From: Alphaproteobacteria bacterium
GTDB taxonomy: Bacteria > Pseudomonadota > Alphaproteobacteria > SMXP01
Assembly: GCA_021774995.1 (NCBI GenBank)
Contig: JAJFIM010000377.1
Span: 1 to 8,797, forward strand
Direction of reading: 5' to 3'
DNA: 8,797 nucleotides
Positions 1 through 7,661 of the stretch are shown piece by piece. Position numbers and translations under genes: made by a program. The notes under the pieces were generated by a model. It was not told where the DNA came from. It saw only the letters and a list, made by a program, of their open reading frames with translations, and ran no database searches. Each line of letters starts with the position of its first letter. The first letter of the stretch is position 1.

Positions 1-1
1 T

Positions 2-916
2 GGATTCCTGATTCAAATTTACATTCCGCTTTATATGCTTGGGTTTGTGTATAGAGAGATTAAGCAAGCTTTGGTTGACATGGAATCCATGTACCGTTTA
101 TTGGGCATAGATCCGGAAGTCTCTGACGTTGAGGGGGCAACGCACCTGCATGTTTCAGGAGCGGAAATACGGTTTGAAAATGTTTTCTTCTCGTACGATC
201 CGGATCGAGGAATCCTGAAAGACGTTTCGTTTGTTGTTCCGGCAGGCAAAAAAGTCGCCATCGTGGGGCCCAGCGGAGCGGGGAAATCTACGATATCTCG
301 CGTGCTGTTCCGATTTTATGATGTCTCATCAGGCCGCGTTCTCATAGATGGTCAGGATATCGCCAATGTCACTCAATCCAGTTTACGCGAAGCGATCGGA
401 ATTGTTCCTCAAGACACTGTTCTTTTTAACGATACGATCCGGTATAATATTGCTTATGCTAAAACTGACGCCAGCGATAAAGAAATTCAAAGGGCGGCGC
501 GGCTCGCTCAAATACACGCGTTCATTGAATCCCTTCCTCAAGGGTATGAGACAATGGTCGGGGAGCGCGGACTGAAGCTTTCGGGGGGTGAAAAACAGCG
601 CGTCGCGATTGCCCGAACCATATTGAAGGACCCCCCGATATTGCTGCTTGATGAAGCCACTTCCGCGCTTGACAGCAAAACTGAATCCGAAATTCAGGAC
701 GCCCTTCGCGAGGTTTCCCGTCAGCGCACGACCTTGGTCATTGCGCACCGGCTCTCCACTGTTGTCGATGCCGATGAGATTCTGGTATTGCAAGCTGGAA
801 GCATTGCCGAACGGGGGTCTCATGACGAACTTCTGTCTCAAAAGGGCATTTACGCGCAAATGTGGACTCAACAACTAGAATCCAGATCAACGCCCCTAGA
901 GGCGATTGAGGGGTGA
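2..916 (+). CDS. Atm1/HMT1-type ABC exporter, C-terminal part (5' end outside window)
   Basis: The frame is open from base 2, so the gene begins upstream; 304 codons are visible, against about 600 for a full half-transporter. The first ~30 residues are the end of the last membrane helix and the linker (YREIKQALVDME). That linker is typical of Atm1/HMT1-type exporters, which move glutathione- or metal-related thiol compounds out across the inner membrane, and it argues against MsbA. The rest is a complete ATPase domain. Counting from the Met at base 35: Walker A GPSGAGKS at 78-85, Q-loop Gln126, signature LSGGE at 182-186, Walker B ILLLDE at 202-207, D-loop SALD at 210-213 and H-loop His238. 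All nucleotide-binding residues are present, so the protein should be active as a dimer. psd follows after 88 bp on the same strand and may be co-transcribed. The family is clear; the transported substrate cannot be read from this fragment. Confidence 0.93.
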   Translation, partial: GFLIQIYIPLYMLGFVYREIKQALVDMESMYRLLGIDPEVSDVEGATHLHVSGAEIRFENVFFSYDPDRGILKDVSFVVPAGKKVAIVGPSGAGKSTISRVLFRFYDVSSGRVLIDGQDIANVTQSSLREAIGIVPQDTVLFNDTIRYNIAYAKTDASDKEIQRAARLAQIHAFIESLPQGYETMVGERGLKLSGGEKQRVAIARTILKDPPILLLDEATSALDSKTESEIQDALREVSRQRTTLVIAHRLSTVVDADEILVLQAGSIAERGSHDELLSQKGIYAQMWTQQLESRSTPLEAIEG

Positions 917-994
917 ATATCTAATCATTGGTTGCCGGTTTTAATTATGGCATCATAAACCCCTGCGCAAAAATGAAGAGTCACACTAACATTT

Positions 995-998
995 GAGG
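995..998 (+). promoter_or_regulatory. Ribosome binding site that fixes the psd start
   Basis: GAGG lies six bases before the ATG at 1005. A longer reading from TTG at 993 would put this motif inside the coding region and has no ribosome binding site of its own at a useful distance. The ATG at 1005 is therefore preferred. Confidence 0.6.
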
Positions 999-1004
999 TC
1001 ATTG

Positions 1005-1697
1005 ATGGGTTCTGTGTTTTCAATTATCCCGAAAATACACCGGGAAGGGCTGCGGTTCATCTTCCTATTTGCTTTTATCACCCTGGTATTTTTTCTGATT
1101 TGGGCGCCATTAGGGTGGATGGGGCTGGTTTTGACAATTTGGTGTGTTTACTTTTTCCGCGACCCGGAGCGCATCACCCCAATTGGCGAGGGACTTGTAA
1201 TCAGTCCGGCTGATGGCGTGATCTGCTTTGTAGGGCCGGCAATTCCCCCCCAGGAATTAGAAATGGGAGAAGAGGGGTGGCAGAGGATTAGCGTTTTTAT
1301 GAATGTGTTTAACTGTCACGTAAACCGCTCTCCGGTGGATGGAACTGTCGTCAAATCTGTCTACTGGCCTGGAAAGTTTTTTAATGCTTCCCTTGACAAA
1401 GCTAGTGATGAGAATGAGCGGCATAGCCTCTCGCTCAGTTCTGAAAAAATGGGCCTTATCGGCGTCGTTCAAATTGCCGGTTTGGTCGCCCGGCGCATTG
1501 TTTGCGATGCGGGAGTGGGAGATGCGCTCAAAGCGGGAGAGCGATACGGTATCATTCGTTTTGGCAGTCGCCTCGATGTTTATGTCAAATCTGAGTTATC
1601 CGCACGCGTGGCCGTTGGGCAGACAATTGTGGCGGGCGAAACCATTTTGGCGGATACGGCTAAGGTGGGAGCGGCGCAAGAGACGGAAATACGATGA
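1005..1697 (+). CDS. psd: Phosphatidylserine decarboxylase proenzyme (short form)
   Basis: Decarboxylates phosphatidylserine to phosphatidylethanolamine at the inner membrane. It is made as a proenzyme that cuts itself at a Gly-Ser bond, leaving a pyruvoyl group on the small alpha chain. In this 230-residue protein a hydrophobic anchor spans about residues 17-48. The fold motifs follow: SPADG with Asp70, NCHVNRSP with His105, and RFGS with the cleavage site Gly187-Ser188. Asp, His and Ser are the self-cleavage triad known for the family. The length and the RFGS site match the short class common in alphaproteobacteria, rather than the ~300-residue E. coli type with LGST. The ATG at 1005 was chosen over TTG at 993 because GAGG sits six bases before it. 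The stop codon overlaps the pssA start (ATGA, 1694-1697), so the two consecutive pathway enzymes are probably translationally coupled. Confidence 0.95.
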   Translation: MGSVFSIIPKIHREGLRFIFLFAFITLVFFLIWAPLGWMGLVLTIWCVYFFRDPERITPIGEGLVISPADGVICFVGPAIPPQELEMGEEGWQRISVFMNVFNCHVNRSPVDGTVVKSVYWPGKFFNASLDKASDENERHSLSLSSEKMGLIGVVQIAGLVARRIVCDAGVGDALKAGERYGIIRFGSRLDVYVKSELSARVAVGQTIVAGETILADTAKVGAAQETEIR

Positions 1698-2509
1698 CTG
1701 AGCAAATACGCCGGAAACGGGGCTTAAGGCGCAGGCGTTTGAAACCACTCCCCATTCGCTCTCTGGCGCCTAATATTCTGACCGTTCTTGGTCTATGCGT
1801 CGGTTTGACAGCCATACGCTTTGCACTTGAGGATCGTTATGAAGCGGCTATGAGCGCCATCGTGATCGCCGCTCTCCTGGATGGTCTTGATGGGCGCGTC
1901 GCCCGACTATTGAAAGGGGCGACCAGGTTTGGCGCCGAATTGGATTCATTGAGCGATTTTGCCAATTTTGGCATTGTTCCCATCATGGTTCTCTATATTT
2001 GGAGCCTGCATGGCCTGGGCGGCGTTGGGTGGATTGCGGGACTGGCTTTTTCTATCTGTTGCGCTCTGCGTCTTGCGCGTTTCAATGTTGCCTTGGAAGA
2101 CCCAGATAGACCCGCCTGGAAGCGAAATTTCTTTGTCGGCGTTCCAGCACCCGCCGCAGCCGGATTAGTTATCTCGCCAGTTTTTTTAGATTTTCTTGGC
2201 TTTTCCAGTGTACGCGAGTGGCCGCTTTTTTTGGCGATTTATGTTGGCGTTATTTCCTTTTTGATGATCAGCCAGATACCCACATTTTCGGGCAAAGGAA
2301 TAAAAATAATGCGGGAGCAGGTTTTACCCCTCTTGCTGCTTGTCGCATTATTTGCGGCCTTAATGTTGATCTATCCGTGGCAAACCCTGACGGCCAGCGC
2401 GCTTTTGTATTTGATCTCCATTCCTCTTGCGATTTTGAATTACCGGAAAAATTTAGCAAATTGGACTGCGCAAAGCGGCGATAAGGAAACGGATGAATTA
2501 GTCGAATAA
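1694..2509 (+). CDS. pssA: CDP-diacylglycerol--serine O-phosphatidyltransferase (phosphatidylserine synthase)
   Basis: Integral membrane enzyme that joins CDP-diacylglycerol and L-serine to give phosphatidylserine and CMP, the step just before Psd. The 271-residue protein has a very basic N-terminus (RRKRGLRRRRLK, residues 6-17). The CDP-alcohol phosphatidyltransferase signature follows, with Asp63, Asp66, Gly67, Ala70, Arg71, Gly80, Asp84 and Asp88 at the standard spacing; the aspartates bind metal and the last is catalytic in the family. Several hydrophobic segments follow to about residue 255, consistent with a polytopic protein. The membrane-bound form with this motif is the type known from Bacillus and alphaproteobacteria, unlike the phospholipase-D-like E. 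coli enzyme. The ATG overlaps the psd stop; GACGGA a few bases upstream is a weak ribosome binding site, so coupling to psd is likely. It is convergent with the RND permease gene, 10 bp away. Confidence 0.95.
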   Translation: MTEQIRRKRGLRRRRLKPLPIRSLAPNILTVLGLCVGLTAIRFALEDRYEAAMSAIVIAALLDGLDGRVARLLKGATRFGAELDSLSDFANFGIVPIMVLYIWSLHGLGGVGWIAGLAFSICCALRLARFNVALEDPDRPAWKRNFFVGVPAPAAAGLVISPVFLDFLGFSSVREWPLFLAIYVGVISFLMISQIPTFSGKGIKIMREQVLPLLLLVALFAALMLIYPWQTLTASALLYLISIPLAILNYRKNLANWTAQSGDKETDELVE

Positions 2510-2526
2510 TCGAGAAGATTTATTCG
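2503..2526. repeat. Small inverted repeat spanning two convergent stop codons
   Basis: CGAATAA (2503-2509) and TTATTCG (2520-2526) are perfect 7-bp arms around a 10-base loop, and each arm contains the stop codon of one convergent gene (pssA, RND permease). Both proteins end in Glu-stop encoded GAA TAA, which produces most of the symmetry. The stem is AT-rich and has no T-run, so it is at best a weak bidirectional terminator; no better terminator is visible here. Confidence 0.3.
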
Positions 2527-5500
2527 GCTGGTTGCGGACTCTCGTGTGATTTGCGTGACCGATTGCGGAAATGCTTGCCCCAAAGGGCGAGAATATAGCT
2601 CACACATTTCGCCCAGTATTGTGGAAGATGCACGCGCAGATGTTGCGGCAACACCAAAAGGGCGGGTGTAAGGATGAGTGTAATGAGAGTTGCAAAAGCC
2701 AGCCCAAAAACGACAGCTGTCGCCAATTCGATCCACCATACGGCAATAGGCCCGCCTGCGGTGACGGTTCGCGTGAAGAAATTAACATTCAGTTGAACAG
2801 CCATAGGCAGAAGGCCGCAGATGGTGGTGATCGTTGTGAGGAGTACGGGCCTTAGCCTCTGCGTTGCGGTGCGAATAACCGCTTCATAAAGCTCATAGCC
2901 GGCTTCGCGCAACCTCTGAAAAGTATCGATCAAAACAATATTGTTGTTCACCACGATGCCCGCCAAGGCAACGATGCCCGTTCCCGTCATGACGATACTG
3001 AAGCTTTGGCCAGTAATAATGATGCCTAACAGAACGCCTACAGTGGACACAATCACAGATGAGAGAGTGAGGAAAACATGATAAAAGTTGTTGAACTGTG
3101 TCAAAAGAATGATTCCCATCAAGAATAGAGACAGGAGCATGGCGGAACTTAAAAAATCCGCGGCGGCGTCGCCTTCTTCGTCGGCGCCTTTAAATTCATA
3201 ATCTATGCGCGGATCAATGCCGGACTCTTTAAGCCATTTCTTTATTTCATCAACTTTTTGACTGGGTAGAACGCCCGGTTCTGTGTTGGCGCGAATGGAG
3301 ATGATGCGTTTGCCATTCATGCGGTCAATTTTGTTGACCTGGGGCTGGGGGGAGCGCTTTACGAAATTGCTGATGGGGACGAGCCCTTGTGCTGTTTGAA
3401 TCTTTAGTTTGTCCAATTGACTTAGATTGCGGTCGGCATTTGGATAGCGGACGCGAATTTCCACTTCGTCTTCTGCGTCGTCAGGCCGGTATTCGCCAAT
3501 GAGAACGCCCGTGGTGACCAATTGAACGACGGAGCCCACCTGCGCCACGTCTGCGCCAAAGAGACCCGCTTGTTCCCGGTCAACTGTTAGTTCCCATTCG
3601 ATGCCTGGCAGGGGGCGGCTGTCTTCTATCTCAATGAGACCATCTAATTTATCCCAGTATTTTCGGATGCGTGCGACGTCCGACAGCAAAACATCGCTGT
3701 AATCAGATCGTAATTGAAGTTGCACATCTTTGCCAACGGGGGGACCTGCCTCTTGCAGACGGACTTCTACGCGAATGCCAGGAAAGCTAGATGTTTTCTC
3801 CCTTATTTCATGTATGATTTCGCTGCTATGGCGCCGATCTTTCCAGTCTTTGAGTTCAATATTGATCTGACCGATCGTGTCGTCCGGTGGCGGACTTTGT
3901 AATGCAAAACCCATGCTGTTAGAGGAACTCGTCGCTGTGTATATATTTTCAATCCCTTCAATGGTCATGATTTTGTTTTCAACTTCCACGACAAGTCTAA
4001 GTTCTTCCTCCGTGGACAGGTTTCCTCTGGCGCCAACCATGGCGCTGATAATTTCCGGATCGGAATTGACAAAAAATATAGTTCCGACATTTGACGCCAA
4101 AAACAAACCGATGATAATTGTCACAACGCCAATTGATAAACTTAATACTTTCAAAGGACTGTGCACGGCCCATTGGACAATTTTTGCATAGCGCCCGATG
4201 AACCCCTTCATGGCGGCCAATTCCGTATGCTCGTCGCCCGCTAAAGCTTTCATGGTGGTTGTCGTGCCCGTTTGGGCCTGGCCAAAAATGGAACCAATAA
4301 CGGGAAGGAAGATCAGGGCCACGAAAAGAGAAGCCATCAACACATAGATCAATGTGATCGGGAGGTAGGCCATAAATTTGCCGGTAATGCCCGGCCATAA
4401 CAACATAGGCAAAAACGCCGCTAATGTTGTGAGTGTTGACGAAAAGATAGGCCACGACATTCGTTTGGCCGCGAGGGCGTAAGATTCTTTCTTATCGAGA
4501 CCCGCAGACATTTTCCTGTCGGCGTATTCCACCACCACAATGGCGCCGTCCACCAACATGCCTACGGCCAAAACCATCCCGAACATCACCATATTATTGA
4601 CGGAACTGCCGGTCATATACAAAACGAGGAACGCCAACAGAAAAGAGGACGGGATGGCAATGCCGACCATCAATCCGGAGCGCAAACCCAACGCCGCGAC
4701 GATGATAACCATGACCAGGCTGATAGCCGTCAATATGGATGCTTGCAAGCTGGTCAAGGCGTCGTTGATGAAATCTGAAGTATCAAGAATGAACCCGACT
4801 TCGACATTGTCAGGCCATATTTTTTTTTCGATGGCGACAATATCGCGAACGCTCTGGTTTGTCTTTATAACATTGGCGCCAAGCCGTTTCACAACTTGTA
4901 AGGCTACGGCGGGCTTGCCGTTAAATAACGCATAACCTTCGCGATCTTTGTATGTCCTCCGAATGCTCGCCACATCCGATAATGTTACAACGCCATCTCC
5001 AGAGACCTTGATCGGCAAGTCATAAATATCTTGCGCTTTTTCAAAAAGGCCGGGGACCTTTACCGAAAACCGCCCCTGGCCGGTATCAAGGGCGCCGGCG
5101 GCAATAAGGCGGTTATTGTTTGTAACTGCGATTAGCAGTTCCTGCTGCGTGATGTTGTAGGTTTCGAGTTTGACCGGGTCGATGACGATTTCCAGAAGGT
5201 CTTCTCGATTGCCCATGAGATTAACTTCCAAAACGCCCGGCAGTGCTTCGATGCGATCTTGCAATTCTTTAGCGAGTTGAAACAATTTTCTTTCGGGCAG
5301 AGAACCCGACAGCGTAACGGCAATTACCGGAAAGAGGGCGGCATTGAGCTCGGTCACCATGGGCTCTTCAGTGTCCGAGGGCAGGTCTGCTTTAGCGATG
5401 TCCACTTCTTCGCGACCATCGATAAGCGCCTGGTCTTGATCAAAATTCACATCGAATTCGAGACTGATAAATGCCATCCCTTCAACAGCAGAGGCTTTCA

Positions 5501-5741
5501 TCTCTTTAACGCCTTCTATGGATTGAAGGCGTTTTTCCATCGGTTTGATAAGCAAGCGTTCTGCATCAGTCGGCGATATGCCGGGATGGCTCATGGAAAT
5601 CAGAACAAAAGGGAAGGGGATATCGGGATCGGCTTCCTTGGGAATATTAATATAAGAAGAAACCCCGAAAATAATCGACACAACGAGAATCGCCATCACC
5701 GTCCGAGCCCGGCTTAACGCCATATCGATGAGAGCATTCAT
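2520..5741 (-). CDS. RND-family efflux permease (HAE1/AcrB-like)
   Basis: Inner-membrane pump of the resistance-nodulation-division superfamily; such proteins form trimers that export drugs, lipids or other hydrophobic compounds with an adaptor protein. The length, 1073 residues, is normal. One helix at about 13-30 is followed by a large periplasmic part (about 31-330), a block of helices (about 335-480), a helix near 530-550, a second periplasmic part (about 555-860) and helices to about 1030. This is the standard duplicated RND plan. The fourth-helix motif reads VDGAIVVVE (397-405): Asp398 matches AcrB Asp407, but Gly399 replaces Asp408. The tenth-helix motif reads VVNNNIVLID (930-939), with Asn932 where AcrB has Lys940. 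QRLRP near 961-965 keeps the arginine of AcrB Arg971. The ATG overlaps the adaptor's stop (ATGA), so translation is probably coupled. The substrate is unknown. Assignment to the superfamily is secure; the subfamily is not. Confidence 0.94.
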   Translation of the reverse strand: MNALIDMALSRARTVMAILVVSIIFGVSSYINIPKEADPDIPFPFVLISMSHPGISPTDAERLLIKPMEKRLQSIEGVKEMKASAVEGMAFISLEFDVNFDQDQALIDGREEVDIAKADLPSDTEEPMVTELNAALFPVIAVTLSGSLPERKLFQLAKELQDRIEALPGVLEVNLMGNREDLLEIVIDPVKLETYNITQQELLIAVTNNNRLIAAGALDTGQGRFSVKVPGLFEKAQDIYDLPIKVSGDGVVTLSDVASIRRTYKDREGYALFNGKPAVALQVVKRLGANVIKTNQSVRDIVAIEKKIWPDNVEVGFILDTSDFINDALTSLQASILTAISLVMVIIVAALGLRSGLMVGIAIPSSFLLAFLVLYMTGSSVNNMVMFGMVLAVGMLVDGAIVVVEYADRKMSAGLDKKESYALAAKRMSWPIFSSTLTTLAAFLPMLLWPGITGKFMAYLPITLIYVLMASLFVALIFLPVIGSIFGQAQTGTTTTMKALAGDEHTELAAMKGFIGRYAKIVQWAVHSPLKVLSLSIGVVTIIIGLFLASNVGTIFFVNSDPEIISAMVGARGNLSTEEELRLVVEVENKIMTIEGIENIYTATSSSNSMGFALQSPPPDDTIGQINIELKDWKDRRHSSEIIHEIREKTSSFPGIRVEVRLQEAGPPVGKDVQLQLRSDYSDVLLSDVARIRKYWDKLDGLIEIEDSRPLPGIEWELTVDREQAGLFGADVAQVGSVVQLVTTGVLIGEYRPDDAEDEVEIRVRYPNADRNLSQLDKLKIQTAQGLVPISNFVKRSPQPQVNKIDRMNGKRIISIRANTEPGVLPSQKVDEIKKWLKESGIDPRIDYEFKGADEEGDAAADFLSSAMLLSLFLMGIILLTQFNNFYHVFLTLSSVIVSTVGVLLGIIITGQSFSIVMTGTGIVALAGIVVNNNIVLIDTFQRLREAGYELYEAVIRTATQRLRPVLLTTITTICGLLPMAVQLNVNFFTRTVTAGGPIAVWWIELATAVVFGLAFATLITLILTPALLVLPQHLRVHLPQYWAKCVSYILALWGKHFRNRSRKSHESPQPAE

Positions 5742-6880
5742 GATTGAGCGCCGTCTTTTTCAAGAATGACTTCAACTTTTTGACCCTTCGAAACATATTC
5801 CTGACCGACGGTAATAACCCTTACTGTTTCAGGCAGACCAGTCACCCATACTCCTACAGGATCATCAGAGATGATTGTAACAGGGATAAATTTGACGATA
5901 TTATCATCGTCAACGGTACGAACGCCGATCAATCCTTCAGCATTGAGAACAAGGAGTGACGGCGCAATGCGATGTCCATTGATGGAATTTTTGGGAACGC
6001 TTATTTCGCTGGTTACTCCATCGCGAATAGAGCTGTCCGGATTGGGGATGACGAGTTCGATCCGAAAGGTGCGCGTGGCCGGGTCAGCGCGCTCACTGAT
6101 AAAGCGGATCGCCCCTTTAAGAATCGTCCCATCGATAAGTTGAGCGGTTCCGGCATCGCCGACATGGAGCGAACTGACTTCATTTTCAGACACCTGTCCA
6201 ACGACCAAATATTGCGTCTCATCGACAATGGTCGCGCAGGCGTCTCCTTGGCGCATATAATCGCCAATTTCTACGGCGCGGTTGTCTAAGACGCCTGCGA
6301 AGGGCGCGCGGATTTTAGTTTGTTCAATTTCAACTTCTATGCGTTCCAGCCCTGCCTCGGCAGCGTTGAACGCGGCTTCCGCCGCGGCTTCCTGCGTTTC
6401 TGAGCGGTGACCATTTTTGGTCAGTTTACGCGAAACATCATATTCCAATTGGCGCTGCCGCATATTGGCCTCAGCTTCGCGTTTGCGCGCTTGCCGCGCG
6501 TTCATCGATAATTCGCATAACAGATCGTCTTTATTTACAAAACCACCTTCTTCTGCAGGAACCGCCACGACCGTTCCCACTGTCTCGGCGCGGACAACAA
6601 CTGTGCGTAAAGCTTCGGTGCGGCCTCGTATAACAACAGTCGTTATATGGGGTTGGGCCGTGCTGATTGCGGCGCGAACTGATATGAGAGTCTCTTCTTG
6701 GGTCGTGGCGGACGCATTCAGATTTTGGCTCTGTGCGCTGTCGCCACCTATGAGGCCAGATAATATCCAGGCGGCAATCACAATGGCGATCACGGCGGCC
6801 CAGATATAGGAGCCCCTGATATTCCAATTGTTGAGTGTCTCACTCATTTTTTCGCGGGAGTATTTTGGAAATTGCGTCAT
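5738..6880 (-). CDS. RND efflux periplasmic adaptor (membrane fusion protein)
   Basis: Partner of the adjacent RND permease; HlyD/AcrA-type adaptors link the inner-membrane pump to an outer-membrane channel. This reading has 380 residues. An uncleaved N-terminal anchor lies at about 26-45, with no lipobox cysteine, so the protein is probably held by a membrane helix rather than a lipid. Then come the first lipoyl half (about 95-124), a short Ala/Glu-rich helical hairpin (about 126-187), the second lipoyl half starting TKIRAPFAGVL (188-198), a beta-barrel domain with DPATRTF (266-272) and a membrane-proximal domain to the end. The start is uncertain: ATG at 6880 was chosen, a TTG lies nine bases upstream at 6889, and ATG at 6847 would still keep the anchor. 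None has a strong ribosome binding site. The gene begins 29 bp after the regulator's stop and overlaps the permease start. Confidence 0.92.
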   Translation of the reverse strand: MTQFPKYSREKMSETLNNWNIRGSYIWAAVIAIVIAAWILSGLIGGDSAQSQNLNASATTQEETLISVRAAISTAQPHITTVVIRGRTEALRTVVVRAETVGTVVAVPAEEGGFVNKDDLLCELSMNARQARKREAEANMRQRQLEYDVSRKLTKNGHRSETQEAAAEAAFNAAEAGLERIEVEIEQTKIRAPFAGVLDNRAVEIGDYMRQGDACATIVDETQYLVVGQVSENEVSSLHVGDAGTAQLIDGTILKGAIRFISERADPATRTFRIELVIPNPDSSIRDGVTSEISVPKNSINGHRIAPSLLVLNAEGLIGVRTVDDDNIVKFIPVTIISDDPVGVWVTGLPETVRVITVGQEYVSKGQKVEVILEKDGAQS

Positions 6881-6909
6881 CTGTGACAAATCCGTTTAGG
6901 GAAATATTT

Positions 6910-7467
6910 TTATGTATGGGAGAGGACTGGAGTGGTGCGCTGGACTTTTCGATCCGCATCTTTTTCGATTAGGTGCCGATTTTCTTGAAGATACTTGATG
7001 GCTGCTTCATACATGATCTGACCAAATCCGTTTACAAAGCGCATGCCGGCGGTATCGCTTTCCGCAATGGAATTGGCGGTTTCCTCAGCCATAAGTTTCA
7101 TTCTTGCAATCTGCCTGTCCACCAGTTCGCTCATGCGTCGCTGCGGCAGGAGGTCAGCGAAGACACTGACAAATAAGAATTCAGATCGATATTTATCTTC
7201 GGCAAGATCTTGGAGTATGGCCTGTTTAAAATCGGCGCGGCCTTCCTCTGTGAGGGAATAGACTTTTTTATCGGGTCGGCCGCTTTGGCGTTCATCGCGG
7301 CAGATCACCAGCTCGTCTTCCGCCAGCTTGCTTAAGGCGGGATAGATCGAGCCAAAACTGGCTTCAAGGCAGTGACTGAAAAGCCCTTCCTCGAACATTT
7401 TTCTGATTTCGTACCCAGTCGCATCCCCAAGATGCAGGACGCCCAGGCAAAGAGTTCTTACATCCAT
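6910..7467 (-). CDS. PadR-family transcriptional regulator
   Basis: Probable repressor of its own operon with the two efflux genes. The 185-residue protein has the PadR winged-helix domain at about 1-80: GYEI at 18-21, SIYPALSKL at 40-48 (recognition helix region) and the wing with GRPDKKVYSLTEEGR at 63-77. A helical C-terminal domain of about 80-170, rich in charged residues, fits the dimerisation part of the longer PadR class. PadR proteins usually repress genes for detoxification or efflux and release DNA when they bind a phenolic or drug-like ligand; the ligand here is unknown. The ATG at 7467 is the only reasonable start, since no in-frame start lies between it and the GGAGG at 7480-7484. 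The 12-base gap to that motif is long. It is the first gene of the efflux unit, and a candidate promoter with repeated operator-like sites lies upstream. Confidence 0.92.
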   Translation of the reverse strand: MDVRTLCLGVLHLGDATGYEIRKMFEEGLFSHCLEASFGSIYPALSKLAEDELVICRDERQSGRPDKKVYSLTEEGRADFKQAILQDLAEDKYRSEFLFVSVFADLLPQRRMSELVDRQIARMKLMAEETANSIAESDTAGMRFVNGFGQIMYEAAIKYLQENRHLIEKDADRKVQRTTPVLSHT

Positions 7468-7533
7468 TGAGTGTTTTTGCCTCCAAATTGGCTCAAGATT
7501 TTAATAGCGAGCCAGGGGAATCCCTATATTGGT

Positions 7534-7565
7534 CTGATATATCAAGCTATGCCGGACTGATATAT
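7534..7565. promoter_or_regulatory. Candidate operator: two CTGATATAT repeats upstream of the PadR gene
   Basis: CTGATATAT occurs at 7534-7542 and again at 7557-7565, 23 bp apart, close to two helical turns. The first copy is part of the perfect palindrome TGATATATCA (7535-7544). The pair can also be read as the dyad TATATCA-N13-TGATATA (7538-7564). The location over and just downstream of a candidate -10 box suits a repressor site, most simply for the PadR protein encoded next to it. The repeats are seen directly; their use as an operator is inference. Confidence 0.45.
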
Positions 7566-7587
7566 GTATGGAGGGGAGAGATGTAAA
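7559..7587 (-). promoter_or_regulatory. Candidate promoter of the PadR-efflux operon
   Basis: On the minus strand TTTACA (7587-7582) is followed after exactly 17 bases by TATATC (7564-7559), matching sigma70-type -35 and -10 boxes at 5/6 and 4/6 positions. The predicted transcript would start near 7552, leaving a leader of about 85 bases before the regulator's ATG. The -10 box lies inside the distal CTGATATAT copy, so a protein bound there would block transcription. Confidence 0.4.
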
Positions 7588-7635
7588 GTCACAAAATGAA
7601 AACAGTGGAATAAATTCGATCACATATGCATTGAA

Positions 7636-7661
7636 CATTGTAATATGCATATATTACAATG
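7636..7661. repeat. Perfect 11-bp inverted repeat with 4-base spacer
   Basis: CATTGTAATAT (7636-7646) and ATATTACAATG (7651-7661) are exact reverse complements separated by GCAT. The element lies about 50 bp upstream of the candidate -35 box of the PadR gene and outside any convincing gene. ACATATG flanks it as a direct repeat at 7622-7628 and 7662-7668. The form fits a binding site for a dimeric regulator; it could also fold into an AU-rich hairpin, but no T-run follows on either strand, so it is not a typical terminator. Confidence 0.6.

Noticed and set aside
383..874. 163-codon minus-strand frame inside the ABC exporter gene
   Set aside because: It lies opposite a fully conserved ATPase domain and its own protein has no recognisable motif; it is an antisense shadow.
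932..960. Possible promoter for psd (TTGCCG followed by CATAAA/ATAAAC after 16-17 bases)
   Set aside because: The -10 match is poor and the 88-bp gap could simply be transcribed through from the ABC gene.
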